From: Anastrepha obliqua
Taxonomy: Eukaryota; Arthropoda; Insecta; Diptera; Tephritidae
Assembly (NCBI RefSeq): GCF_027943255.1
Contig: NC_072892.1
Location: forward strand, 20,111,792-20,175,791
DNA: 64,000 bases
Reading direction: 5' to 3'
The notes under the pieces were generated by a model, which saw nothing but the letters and a program-made list of their open reading frames with translations, ran no database searches and had not been told where the DNA came from. The position numbers were made by a program, and so were the translations under genes. Shown piece after piece: positions 1 through 12,125 of the stretch (positions within the stretch are counted from its first letter, which is position 1; each line of letters starts with the position of its first letter).

Positions 1-1195
1 GGAGATGTGAGTGAGTGTAAGTATTCACCATAATTCCTTTGTGGCAATTATGGCAATGTGTGTGTGAGTGCGTGTGTATTGCAGGCAAATCAATTTCAAA
101 ACTTTAAATTTGTCTTTTGATTCTCTGTCGGCGCTGTTCCAAATTATGCAAAGTGTCGGCATATTATGAATCGCTACGTTGTTGCTGTTATTGCAGGACC
201 TACTGTTTTGTGCTGAGTTGACTTTGGGCGAATATTAGGAGAATTGTGCTGGACAGCTGGCGGCAACCACATGGTAATTTGGGCAAATCAAATTTGCACC
301 ACCAGGTTATGGAGCGAAGAGAGGAAGTCTGATTGCCAAAGAATATTAACTCTAAGAGTATTTGATTTGGATTAGTATCGAATGCGTGTTTGATTTTCAC
401 AGTCTGGTTCACTGGTTTTTATTTTATATTCGAAACAAAGCGTTTGTTTGTTTCTTAAGTATGAAAAATGTTTTTACATATGTATGTATTTATGTATGTG
501 TGTATGTGTATTAAGTTTTTAGTCTATGTTTAAGTAATATAAGTAGCTCTAAATAAGGATTAAATGCAACATTTTTGACATTAGCTTGGTTAAATAATTC
601 ACTTTTAACACGCAAATTACGACTCTGCACTTGAATGCGTTTATCACGACGAATAAAATCAGACGAGATGAGTTGTTAGCGCAAAACTTTCAGCTTCGCT
701 TTTTCAGTTGCCTTAGACAGCTTCGCAATTTGATGTATATTTTTATGAGCATATGTATGTTGAAAAATCTTAAACTGGGCGAGTCAGCATATCGCTTAGT
801 GCTACGTCACGTTTCCTATACATTAGTATGTGTGCATATGTATATGAGCCAATCCATCTGGAATCAGATAGACCAACCTCGTCGAAAATTTAATTTGCAA
901 TAGGCAAAAACCGACAAAAGCCTTCGCATTCGCTCAATATCTTTCAGATGTTTTTCAACCCCTTCCTAACAAAAGCTCAGAAGGCGATAAAAAAATACGT
1001 GTATCCGCTTCCCTCAATCCTTTCCGTTTCTCAAATTTACTTGGGAGGAAATAAAAGGCACATGAGCAATGCTTTAAAGCCTCACAAAGGACCGGCATAC
1101 GGTTTCATAATGTGAAAAAGTACTGAAAGAACTACCTACTTGCGGCTTTAAGTTTGTCACGTATATTTTTTTATGTATTTTCCAATGCAATGGAA
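1..1195. other. non-coding stretch, no gene seen
   Basis: AT-rich upstream sequence with short TATG/TGTG simple repeats near 478-512 and 825-845. The open frames at 200-412 and 631-903 show no domain, no codon bias and no splice context, so I treat them as chance. Confidence 0.6.
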
Positions 1196-1800
1196 AGTAT
1201 CGAGTATAATCCTAATACCTAAGCCGGGAAAACCCATCGATATGGCATTTTGGCCAATAAGTCTGCTTCTTGTTTAATCGAAATCGTTCGAAAAACTTTT
1301 ACTAAATCGGCTCAACGCAATAATTGCACTGCAAAGAATTCTTATCGCTAGGCGTCAGCTTGGATTTAGGAAACATCATTCCATCATCGAGCGGGTAAAC
1401 TCTGTATATATTTTCGCCAGCGAAGCATTTGAAAATAGGGAATACTTTGTTGCCGTCGTCCTAGGCATAGCATCAGCATTTGACAAGGTATGGCACGAGG
1501 GCCTGCTATACCAACTAAAAATGAGTCTTCCTCATAATTTTTTCATGCTACTAAAATCATACCTATGAAGCAGATATTTCCGTGTTAAAATAAATGAAGA
1601 ATTTACCAATCTCTATGAAATCAGTGCAAGCGTGCCGCAGGGAAGTGTTCTGGGACCAGTACTTTATATATTTTTCACTGCCGGGCTTCCTTAAACAGCA
1701 AGCACACATACAGCTACATATTTATGCAGATGACACTGTAGTAATGGCTAGAAATATGCATGCTTCTATAACTTTTAATCAACTTCAGCAAAACCAAAAG
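1196..1800 (+). mobile_element. Jockey-type LINE, reverse transcriptase fragment (decayed)
   Basis: Translation across several frames gives the conserved run of a Jockey-clade reverse transcriptase: a PGKP..D..WPISLL-like start (about 1228-1275), LGFRKHHS (about 1360), a SAFDKVWHEGLL palm motif (about 1468-1510), a VPQGSVLGP-like turn (about 1633-1660) and YADDTVVMA with the catalytic Asp pair (about 1722-1750). Frameshifts and stops interrupt it, so it is a dead copy. It breaks off soon after the YADD motif, where I-group RNase H sequence begins. Confidence 0.8.
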
Positions 1801-2480
1801 TTGGACGAAAGATTTGTCAAACTCAAATTCAGGTTACCGGATCACTGCAGGGTAGCAGAGGAAGCCGCAGTCAAAGAAGCAGCTGATTGGCTACTCACTT
1901 GCGTAATAACTGTTAAAGAAGTAAATATTTACTCCGTTAACCAAGCGGCTGAGTGGGCTCAATTACGTTTGATTCGAAACTGGTCAGGGAATGCCTGGTT
2001 TAAGTCTTTGATATAAGTCGCATCTGGGTACCTGGTCATAGTGATATTGCGGGAAGCGGACGAGCTGGTCAGTCAAGGGACCTGTGAGATAGTTTCCTCG
2101 CGAAATGATAGCATTGACATTGCCGCTCTACTCCTACGATGGCGGCAATTCAGTGAGCGCTAGGCAAGCACGCAAACTTGTAAGGTCGCCAAATCCTTCT
2201 GCTCACTTATGGATCGGAAGCGTTAGGGGGATCTTTTGAGGATGATAAAATATCAGCTCTCCAACTTCGTGCGTGTCTTCACAGGTTACTCGATGCAAGG
2301 TATGCATGCCGTGATACTTGGAATCACTTCGAGTCCTTTTGCGTCAGCTGTGTGGAGGATAAGAAGCACCTGAGCACCTTCTCCTTAGCTTCGCTGCTCT
2401 CGTTGGTCTAAGATTTAGGCATTTTGATTCTCACTTCTTTCCTACGCTTGCTGATATAGTAAAATTCGGATGTATTTCAT
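1800..2480 (+). mobile_element. LINE family A (I-group), RNase H and 3' domain fragment
   Basis: The frame continues as KLKFRLPDHC, then EAAVKEAADWLLT and VNIYSVNQAA, which is an RNase H fold as found in I/Loa-type LINEs; the usual DSQAA is here VNQAA, so a catalytic Asp is lost. A WVPGHSDIAG-like segment follows near 2020-2055 in a shifted frame, and a Cys-containing C-terminal part near 2330-2420. The same family recurs at 11040-11741, 33000-34600 and 44520-45069. It sits between two Jockey pieces. Confidence 0.7.
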
Positions 2481-2499
2481 CAGCAGCATAAGCGATTAA

Positions 2500-3035
2500 C
2501 ACAACCGCAAATCAGTCACCGTTCGTAATCCCCAAATACTTGCCTACTTCGCCATAAATCAGAGTTTTCAACAATAAGCTGCTCAAGCAATACTGGAAGC
2601 AATGTGAACATACGGAGTGCAAATCTGCGGCTCAGCTGCAAAATCAAATCTTGGCATCATACGGATGTTCCAGTCAAAAATACTGCGCCTATATGCCAAA
2701 GCGTCATGGTTTGTCTGCAACGGTATAATTCATCGTGATTTTGGAGTGCTATGGGTACATGAAGAAATTGGTAACAACAGCATGCGATATAACAACTGGC
2801 GTGCTAACCATCCAAATCTTCGGGCGTCAAACCTTGCATACGAAACTGACGTCACACGCAGGCTTAGAACTTGTAGGCTTACTGCCATAGACCTTCTGCC
2901 GCGAAGATTTAAAATAGAAAATTTAAGTAATGAACTCCATTGTGACTTCTTATACAAGTCATCTTTTCAAAATTTTAACTAAATGTAATACCGACTGTTA
3001 TGTATGCCAGACTGTATTGAATAAATAGAGTCAAA
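2500..3035 (+). mobile_element. Jockey-type LINE, C-terminal end and 3' tail
   Basis: The open frame from about 2611 to 2982 reads GVQICGSAAKSNLG, then FQSKILRLYAKASWFVCN, IHRDFGVLWVHEEI, a HPNLRASNL segment and RRLRTCRLTAIDLLP. This order (YGIQ.WG..., FQSK.LR....PW, IH.DL, HPN..A..L) is the usual C-terminus of Jockey-clade ORF2. It ends at a stop, then an AATAAA-like ATTGAATAAATAG and a short A-rich tail near 3030. Confidence 0.75.
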
Positions 3036-3599
3036 AAAACCAAATAAGAATTGCAACATACGAATTATTTTTAGACTATTTTGGGAAGAAACGTATTTTT
3101 TTCTTTGCTTGAATTTAACGTCTTCAGAAAAATCAGTTTCGTTTTCTCGCGTGCATAACCGAATTTTTCATTTATTCCCAATCACCGTTTTATTTCAGCA
3201 TCGAAAAACTTCAAAGCTCCATGGATTGGATGGTTTTTTTCTTCATCTCAGCTATGGTTCAGAAAAAATGTTGTTGACAATTTGCATATTAATTTTTAAC
3301 AATTCTGGAGGTTGGTTCTATATGTAGAAGTCCACGCAAGTGGGGAAAGTTACTGATCGCCATTCACTTAGGAGTGGCCTGGACGATTCTTCTGCATATG
3401 GTTCACGCAGCTCACAACTCCCGGGATTAGCCGAAGTATTCTCCGGGTAGCTTCCGAACACCCGTTCGGGAGTGAGCTAACGAGAGAAGGTGAAACATTC
3501 CAGGATAGCTGGTTGTGCTCTGGGTTTGGGACCCACCACTTAATTCTACCAGAAAGACCGGGGCGTTTTCCTGTAAGGAGAAAGACGAAGATCTGGTGA
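3036..3599. other. non-coding stretch, no gene seen
   Basis: No domain in either strand; the 3427-3702 minus-strand frame overlaps the start of a LINE and is not a gene. Confidence 0.5.
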
Positions 3600-4530
3600 C
3601 CGACGTTTCAGACAGGGTGTTAGGGTTAGGGATGTCGTGTGACTTCTTTAACCTGATGTTGGAGAGCATCGTATGAGCCGCAGAACTTAGTCGCTCAGGC
3701 ACAATTTTTCATATATCGACATCATCGGCCTAAACAACCGCGCTGCTAGTTCTGCCTTCTCCAAACTGGATACAGAGGCAAAGCGAATGGGTCTGATGGT
3801 GAACGAGGACAAAACGAAGTACCTCCTGACATCAAACTAACAGTCGGCGCACTCGCGTATCGGCACCCACGTCACTTTTGACAGTTATAATTTCGAGGTT
3901 GTAAATAAAAGATTTCGTTTATTTAGGAACCAGCATTAACACCGATTACAATGCCAGCCTTGATATCCATCATAGAATCTCTCTTGCCAACAAGTGTTAC
4001 TTTGGACTAAGTAGGCAAATGAGTAGTAAAATCCTCTCTCGACGAACAAATCTAACACTCTACAAGGCTCTCCTCATGCCCGTCCTAACTTATGGCGCAG
4101 CTTGGACGATTACAACATTCGATGAAGCGACGCTTGGAGTGTTTGGGAGAAAGATTCTGCGTAAGATTTTTGGACCTTTGCACGTTGGCAACGGCGTATA
4201 TCGCAGGCGATGGAACGATGAGCTGTATGAGCTTTACTACAACATAGACATAGCATAGCGAATAAATATCCAGCGGCTACGTAGGCTGGGTCATGTTGTC
4301 CGAGTGGATACAAACACTCCGGCTCTGTATTCGGTACCAGCAGGTGGTAGTAGAGGAAGAGGAAGGCCTCCTCTGCGTTGGAAAAATCAGGGGGAGAAGG
4401 ACTTGGCTTCACTTGGTGTGTCCAATTAGCGCCGGTTAGCACGAGAAAGAAACGACTGGCGTGCTTTGTTAAACTCGGCCAAAATCGCGTAGGCGGTTAT
4501 TGCGCCAACTAAGAAGAAGATTTAACAATT
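3600..4530 (+). mobile_element. LINE family C (RTE-like), RT C-terminal fragment, copy 1
   Basis: Broken frames read SCDFFNLMLESIV and GTIF at 3630-3710, IDIIGLN at 3717-3740, then FVYLGTSINTD, RISLANKCYFGLSRQ, a clean 79-codon frame (4019-4258) with SRRTNLTLYKALLMPVLTYG and RKILRKIFGPLHVGNG, and downstream RLRRLGHVVR and EKDLASLGVSN. This is the thumb and C-terminal region of an RTE-like LINE polyprotein. Family members with the same 3' sequence are at 48300-49140, 60260-60355 and 62105-63060, all on the minus strand. Confidence 0.75.
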
Positions 4531-7500
4531 TTAAAATTAGATTTTTTTTAAGTCTTTCGCCGTTGTCATATTTTGGCACATTTATGTATAAACATTATTT
4601 TATGTAAGTGTCAATATACTGAAATTCGTGTTTACAAAGATATGAATTTTTGGGCATTGTAAGACATTTTTTGAATTATTTCATGTAACAGGAACTTGAA
4701 TAACGTGGATACTAATAAATATTGGTGTCGAATGATGTATGAAAAACGCAAACCATTGTAATTTAGGAAACGTTAAATTTTTTTGAAAATCTTCCATTCT
4801 TTAAGTATTTTACCGAAAAGTTCATAAACCAATTCCTGTAAGTATTATTGCAAAACAAATTTTCGACAGGGTCGGCCTGTATGATCAGAATTAGATTGAC
4901 CCATACATGAAATCATCATTAAATCCACTTACTCGCCAGTAAACTAGAAGAACTGATTTCGTTCGATTTGACCCATTAAGTTAAGCTTAGTATTTCTCAG
5001 CAAGCTGAGCGCTCTGGAACATTGCAAATATGGCCCTACCCATTGCCAAAACTTTCCTATTTAAATAATAGCAAAACTTATGTGTCGTAGCTATGTAAAT
5101 ATGTCAGCCTAATTAATATAAGTACAATTATGTGACACCTTGCATCCTTGCATGCGATTAGCTCTGAGGGAGAGCAGATAAATACAAACACAGCCACTCA
5201 TGTCAAAAATCACGACAACACATGAAACATTAGGTTGGCATAATAGCCAAACACTGCACAGAAGCCAACACATTCTGGCTCTATCGGGCCTCCGCAACGG
5301 CCACACTGCTGCAGCTGCAACCGCAGCCATATTCAAAATTTCACAAAGATAAGCTCAATTAATTCAAATTTATTTGATGCAGCGCCGGTTGACCTCGCCC
5401 TCCTTGCCACACAGCGGGGCACACATGGGCGGATGTGAATTCTGTAAACATTGCACAGCAACAATATGGCGTGCGGCACATGAAAGCGGGCAGCGCGCAC
5501 AAAGTCGACAGTAGCAGAAGTGGCAGCTTTTAAAGAGAGGATGTTGAAAGTATGTCCGGTCGGCTGGTTAGTGACTGTTTGGCTTTTAGGTTGTGCTGCA
5601 CTGATGGTCCAACGGTAGAAGTCATTCATGCCAAGAGCAGACCACGCCGCATTAGCCACAACAAGTGCTGCATGACAATGGCAGCAAACAACAGCGCCGA
5701 TGCCAACAGCAGCCACCGACAGTTATCGGCTGGCTTAAGCGCCTAAGTACTGGCTACGAAAGGTAAGAGTACATATATAGGCGGAAGCAAGGGCGGATGC
5801 GGATTCAATTTTGAATTCATGAATTTGCATTTCTACCTACCGTGACAGTAACGGCGCTAATGCCACCGTCAGACAGGATGCATACTGCCACGTTAGCATT
5901 CCGTTACTCGCATGTGCGTTCGCACGACTAAGGGTGCAAGTGTTCACGTTTGCTATTCAAATCGAGACGTGAATGCATTTTTTGGCTCTTTTGGTGACAA
6001 AGCAACTCTGCACACGTGTCACCCTTACTTTTGCCTGCCACCTAAGTGGGTAGGGAGTTCGCTGGCTATTTACATGCATTAAAAAACAACAAAGGCAGCG
6101 TGCATCTGGCGCACAATCGCATATATTTATAAACTCATACACGGCAATTGAATTTCATATGCGCCGGTTCATAATTTCATACTTACAACAGATGTCACGA
6201 CCCGTTGCAAGGTAGTGGATTTAGCGGAAGCCGATTGAGGCACGCGTCATGATGGAGGTTCTGTCGGCAGTGCTTATGGTTTGCTACTGCGGCTGCTTGT
6301 GTGCACTTTCTATCGGTTTTATCTGTTGTAGAAGCCGTTTAATGCTTTTTGCCTGCATTGGGCAAGCCTTTCGTGCTGTTAACGAAAACTGCTGGCGTAC
6401 AGCTTCAGAGAGAGAGAGAATCAGAGAAAAATAAAGAGGGAGAGGGAGCGAAGTTGGTAATTAAACAAAGTACAAAATGAATTGGGTCACACCAAAGTAT
6501 ATCATACCACATTTCAAATTTGCATAATGCGCTTTGATAATACTTCTTAACAGTAATTTTCAAACTTTTGGATTTTTTTTTAATGTTCCCAGTTTCGTTG
6601 GACTGCCTTCTTGAGAAATTAAAAATAACGATATTTTGTTTAAAATTTACTGGTGAACTTACTTTCCTGTGTAGAATTTAGAGAAATACATATACTTAGG
6701 TGCGGCTACTAAATAGCGAGGCTGGCGCTACGGAGGTAGCTTGCGTCACCATTAAGGTGGCATAATTGAAGAAAATTTGTGCAAAACCCCGTATTATGAT
6801 TGAGTGGATTTTTCAATCTAATATGCAATTCGGATTTAGACTAAAAGCTGCACTTTGAAAAAACTTAATTCTCTATTAATCCGCTACGCGACACATTGAC
6901 AATTTGCCCGAAATGACCACAACCAAAGCCTTTATATAGCTTCCATTATTTTTTACGACTTACTGACACTTATATGCCCAGATTTCTTTTACTTTCAGAG
7001 AAATTTCACTGCAAGTTCACAAAGTAAACTAAAATAAAAGTTATTTTCTATAGCATAAAGTTAATAAAGTTAGTTGTTTTAATATTATTTATTGTTATTT
7101 CTTTTTCGCCTTCAGTATCACAATCTACTGAATGGCTTTGCTTGATATTATGCCTCTGTACATAACATAACATTCCACTGTTAACTTAACAGAGACGGGA
7201 GAAAACGCCCCAATTGTTAAAAGCCACACCAAAGCGCATACGGGGAGAGCAGTTTACGCTACGCTGCTCTCTTTGACAGAGTTTTTTTTAGCTTATCACT
7301 GTTAAGGACCCTAACGCACGTGCTATGTCTTGTATAGCTAACAGTTTTGAAAACCGTATACCAATAACGGCACCAAAAGGTGCTGCAGCCGATTGTTACT
7401 ATCAGTGAACGACGAACAGCTCACGCTGCAGTATCGCTACGCGCAGAAAACCAGCGACGATTTTGGTTTCTGAATATACAACCAAAAAATTACAATAGCA

Positions 7501-9183
7501 AAAATAACGGTAGTAAATAACTGTCTCGTGTACAATAATAACATGATCGTCTTCTGGTGTTACGTATACGACACGGCGGCCGCAATGAGATATACATTTC
7601 GCCAGTGAAGCAAATACTCAGCGGCTTTCCGTGGTGTGCGGAAAGTGGGTGAAAGTGGGCATTTTCAATATTAGCTGGTACTATTGGTATTTGTATCTGG
7701 TTTGTGTCAACAGTGAAAATAGCGCAATCAGCGCGTTAGTCCACTCTTAACTGCAATTTGCAGATTTTTTGTTAAACACAAAATTTGTGCAACGTTTAGT
7801 GTAATTTCTACCGGTGAAATGTGCTGATGTGTCGGTTGTCCATGAGGATACTCAAAATTATATTAAATGGTTTTTTATGGGGGAGCTAATAAAAAGAAGC
7901 AAAATTGTTTTGGTAACAAAATTCAGTAAAAACAGTGAACAAATTCCAATAGACTTCCATGTAAAAAACAACAATGAAAAATGCGCTAAAAAATCAAAAG
8001 TTAACATTCAAATTTAAATTTTATATGCACACATACATACATGTCTACTGTTAGGCTAATTAAAGATTTTGCTATAGACTTTGAGTCCGTTGCATCCAGC
8101 ATTTTTGTGTCAACGTTCCATTTGCAGTTAATTAACTTTCAGTTTAAAAGTATGTCAAATTGAATAAAAGGAATACATCCAACAAATAAATCACGTCAAA
8201 CAACCGGCTGATTGGAAATATAAAATGCACGAAAACGAACTGAAAATCACAGACCCAAACACACACAGATAAACCAGCACAGGTACAAAAAGTGCTCGAG
8301 CAGCTACATAGAAGCGCATTTACATGTGTAAACATTTGCAAAAAACAAGCAGCCAGACATACATAAAATCATTCATTCATGTCATCATTGACGAGAGTTG
8401 CGACAGCCAAGCCGTATCCCATATCAGAAATTTGTTTAATTTTCCATATAATGCCGTTTGCTTCTTCATTTTCTTTTATTTTCGGTTTTTCCCTTTCGGT
8501 TGTCATCATTTTCGCTTGGCATCGGTCAACAGCAGCAAATCACCAATAGTAGCGGCAGTACCACAAGCGTTTTCTCCTTCCCTCTCTCTTTCGATCCACA
8601 GTAGCTACTTTGAGTTGTAGCCTATAACGAAAAACCGTAGCTATCATCGGTCACATTCGCTGGGAGCTGGGGGGCTGCTGACGTGCGTATTAGGTAGTGC
8701 CACACAAGCTTTGTCAGCAAGGATAGTCAGCCAACGACCGACTGCTTGTTCGCAATTGTTTATCATTCCGCTTTGTGCGCCATTGAATTTCGAGTTTGTT
8801 GGGTTTTATTTTGGGTTTTTTACTTCCATTGTTATTGTCTTTTTTTGGACTTTGTGTACTTCAGATCTTTCTAATGTCAATCAGAATCTCTTTTAGTTTT
8901 TCTTTTTTTTAACTATTTTGAGAGTTTTCTTCCCTATTCTTCTTGAAAGTAATCACCAAAATTGCCCAATTGTAGTTGTTGTAACATTTAAATCAGTTTT
9001 CCACAACATTTTGTCAGCAATCTGCTTCACAACCTTACAGGTGGGGTGAATAATACAAAAAGTATAGCTTAGTAAGAAATTTTTGTACAGTAGAGAAAAT
9101 AAAATCGGTCCAGCTGATTAGACAATAACAAATTTAGAAAGTATCTAACTCAGCAGACTAAATTTATATGGCCTTATGTCTGT
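4531..9183. other. 4.6 kb without a recognisable gene
   Basis: Short frames on both strands lack domains. Visible features are a GA-rich purine run (about 6408-6445), a region around 7240-7560 that is less AT-rich with an initiator-like TCAGTG at 7402-7407, and A/T-rich sequence near 8440-8900. It could hold upstream non-coding exons or regulatory DNA of the dpr gene, but nothing in the sequence settles this. Confidence 0.5.
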
Positions 9184-9231
9184 TAAGGATGCAACATAAG
9201 CGGAAATTTGGGATCCCGGAAATTTTTCGGG

Positions 9232-9387
9232 ATTTTATGAGGGGCTTTTTGCCATTGACTGCCAAGGGGCAACCGCTATTGGAAAAAAACTTTTTCTTCA
9301 TTTTGCTCTTTCACCGAGATTCGAACCTATGTTCTCTCTGAACTCCGAACGGTAGTCACGTACCAGCCCATTCGGCTACGGCGGCCA
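9232..9387 (-). repeat. SINE-1 copy (partial, internal deletion)
   Basis: Read on the minus strand it starts with a tRNA-like head containing GTAGCCGAATGGG (box A side, about 9365-9380) and GGTTCGAATCTCGG (box B, about 9328-9343, one base changed here), then the family body with the GGGGC..CCGCTATTGG stretch and a CTCATAAAA stretch. It lacks the distal body seen in the copy at 17724-18050. Confidence 0.7.
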
Positions 9388-9883
9388 CCTTAACTAAACT
9401 GATTTTAAAAATAAATTAAGAAATTGAGGAAATCCAAAAGTAATAAAAGAAGGGCAAAATTTGATACTGCTGTAGATGTTAGCCATAGAACTATTCCTTA
9501 ACACTGCTGAGCTGTTTGTAAAAATATATATATATGTGCAGATATGGCGAATCTCACAGCTTCTACCCTATTCAATGCTTTGTTTTAGTTTGATTTGTAA
9601 GAATTTTTAAACAACAGAAGCTCCGCTCAATGCGACTGAAAGAGTTGATTTATTTTCAAATATTAGTGATGCAGTTCCCAATTCAAATCAATTTGCGCAG
9701 TATTTTATTTTTTTATAAATTGAAATACGTTTCTGGGGAATAGAAAAGTCTTTATTGTTAAAAAAAACTTTATAATAAAAAATGTTTACTTCTTGCGATT
9801 CGACACTTAAACTATTTCGGGATTATTATTTTAGGGATCATATAAATTAGTCCCGGGATTCGGGGACTGACATCCCTAGTCTA

Positions 9884-10370
9884 GCGGCCTCGGTAGTCTA
9901 GCGTAAGAGCACTAGCCTGCCATCCCAGAGGTTGTGGGTTCGAGTCCCACGCAAAGCCAATACCTTATCCATTCTATCCAAAGTCAGCGCATTACTTGCA
10001 TTGTGGCTGCTAAAACAAACGCAAAAAACAAAAATAAAAAGACACAGTTACACACTGCATCAGTGGCGCCAGCAAGAGGAAGCGAGCGGTCGTGATAATA
10101 GCGCAGACACATCAAATTTAGCGAAGCCCTCAACTATCTGCGCGATCCTTCTGCAAAAAAATGTGAAACACAGATGGCGCTCCCAGCAGTAAAGAAGGCG
10201 TTGCTCCTAAGCAACGACAGGTGGGCATTTCCACCACTTAGGACTGGTAGCGGCAGGCTAATCAGCTACCCTGCCAAAAATCAAATAACATAGATTAACG
10301 AAACCAACGCAAGCCAAGTTTTGTCGAGGCCCCTTTGCTCCCGGGGGGAGTGAACAAAGAAAAAAAAAGA
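9884..10370 (+). repeat. SINE-2, tRNA-headed, with LINE-like 3' tail and poly-A
   Basis: The first 75 bases look like a tRNA: GGTAGTCTAGCGTAAGAGCA on the box A side, a CCTGCCATCCCAGAGG anticodon-arm region resembling tRNA-Gly(GCC), and box B GGGTTCGAGTCCCAC (9936-9950). A body of about 350 bases follows, then TTGTCGAGGC..CTTTGCTCCC and GGGGGGAGTGAAC, ending in an A-rich tail (10358-10370). The second copy is at 23436-23990. The tail matches the 3' ends of LINE family B at 35249-35283 and 21702-21735. Box promoter elements are decayed enough that I do not call a functional tRNA gene. Confidence 0.75.
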
Positions 10371-11040
10371 GTTCCTAAACTCAGTTGATAATTTATTATT
10401 AGAATATATAAACATAGCTAAAATACATAATCTTGGAAAAATCAAACATTGAGTTCGCATTTAATTAAAAAAAAAAAAAAATATATTGAAAAATGTATTG
10501 AAATGTAAGCGTTAGCTTAAATAATTTTGGACCGATTTTTTTGCTTAAAGGTGCATTACTTGACAAAAAGTTGAGAGCATTATGGAATAAGGAGTATTTC
10601 ACGTTGATATTATTTTTTTTTGCTAGAAAATCTTTTTAGTAATTCAGATTAACCCACTAAAATAACTTTGGAGGGCTTTAGTCTCAAATGTCAATAAATA
10701 TGCCATTCAGATGCATTGAAAGATAATAAGCAATGGATAGTCGTGTGGACTGAATAACTTTGAATGGGTAGTATTGGAGTAATATAAGGCTGTTTTTTTT
10801 GTTAAGCTGTGAAATATGGTTCCAAATCCGCAAAACTATTCGGCCTTTTAGCGCCTCAGTCTATGTGCATTGTCTACACCTGGGCTAAGGATAAATAGCA
10901 GCCCTTGCGAATGGCCCTCTTAGACAAATATTCGAAATTTGTGAGTTGTGATACAATACAGGGGCAGATGAAGCGAAAGGAGAAGGGAATGAACCAAACA
11001 GGTGGAACCAAACAGGAAGAAGGGGCTTTGGATTAGAGTA
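10371..11040. other. non-coding stretch, no gene seen
   Basis: AT-rich sequence with short A and T homopolymers; no domain recognised. Confidence 0.5.
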
Positions 11041-12125
11041 TGACGACCAACGGTGACAATTTACGTTCGTATGATCCGCTTCAAATTACTGATGAATTTT
11101 ATCAGGGGTGCTATATTTAAATCCGCAGGTTCGCAAAAAAGTGAGAGCCCATATGTCATAGCCTTTGCCGGACAAGACCAAGACAGCTGAGAAGAAGGTC
11201 TTGAACTAGTACTACCGCGTCCTCCAGACAGCTTCTGCAGAAAGTACTTGAAGCAATTCCAAACGTGTCCACAACGGAAAATGTCCGGTAAGGATACCAA
11301 GCAAATTCGAGCACTGCGGCTTTGTTAGTCTTAGAAGTTCCCTTGAGTACCCCTGATCTTCTGGGGCCAGAAGAATCTCGCAACTTTGCTCATTTGCTCA
11401 CTAATCCAGCGCTCGTTTGGTTGACGTGAGACCCATCTTTACAGGAGCAGACCACAAGTTCTCAAGGAAACCTCAACCCTCTCAGTTTGCGTTTAAACCA
11501 TCTCCAGGTCTTCTGTCTACCCAGCTAATCCCAGCCTGTAGTTTCCCTCTATGCCACTGTGACTGGGTACCCAAATGAGGCTTATATCGAAGTATTCCGA
11601 TACTGTCCAGAGAGAGGTCAGGCATTCCCGGTGTAATTTCGAACGCACAAATAACGAGCCCAAGCCACTAACTGCCGCTTGGCTGCCGAAGTAGATATTT
11701 ATATCTTTTACAGTGATTTTTGTTTTTGTTTGTCTGAGCAACTAGCAAGTACAGCACACGGATACATTTAAGTCCATTGTACTGCACTCAGATTCCCTTT
11801 TAATTTGCTTAAAATCTACCAGACCTCTGAAGAAATCTAGTAGATCTTGCGGGGCCAAGGAGCCAAGGTGTTTGCTTCTTAACAAATCAGTGCCAAAGAC
11901 CTCAACCCTGATTCGAGCAAAAGCGAGGCAGACACACAGAAAATGCTCTCTGCCGTCTCATTCTCCTCTCCATCAGCTGGGCGGAATGCACTGTAGGAGA
12001 TGCCCAACCTTTCCATGTGCTTTGCCCACAGAAAGTGGTCCGTCATCAGTCCAATCAGCCGCCCGCACTCCCTTCAGCTTAATGACAGAAGGATTTGCGC
12101 CAGTCAGTCGAACATGACAGGTAAC
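11040..12125 (-). mobile_element. LINE family A (I-group), RNase H and C-terminal fragments
   Basis: On the minus strand 11741-11517 reads VKDINIYFGSQAAVSGLGS and FDISLIWVPSHSGIEGN, an RNase H segment in which the Asp of DSQAA is Gly. Further on, 11260-11060 gives FCRSCLEDAVV, LLLSCLGLVRQ and LIKFISNLKR, matching the C-terminal Cys-rich and tail part of the copy at 33000-34600. Upstream (12125-11785) a separate broken stretch resembles another LINE C-terminus with spaced Cys residues. Stops and frameshifts throughout make it non-functional. Confidence 0.65.

Noticed and set aside
5333..5716. 127-codon minus-strand ORF, Ala/Val/Cys-rich
   Set aside because: No domain and low-complexity composition; the opposite strand is open as well.
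7402..7436. Initiator-like TCAGTG as the dpr promoter
   Set aside because: No TATA upstream and no DPE at the correct distance; a single initiator match is not evidence.
9891..9960. tRNA-Gly-like gene
   Set aside because: It is the head of SINE-2: the acceptor and D-arm pairings are poor, the body and LINE-like tail continue directly, and a second copy exists at 23436.
11872..12117. 81-codon plus-strand ORF
   Set aside because: It is antisense to a broken LINE C-terminus.
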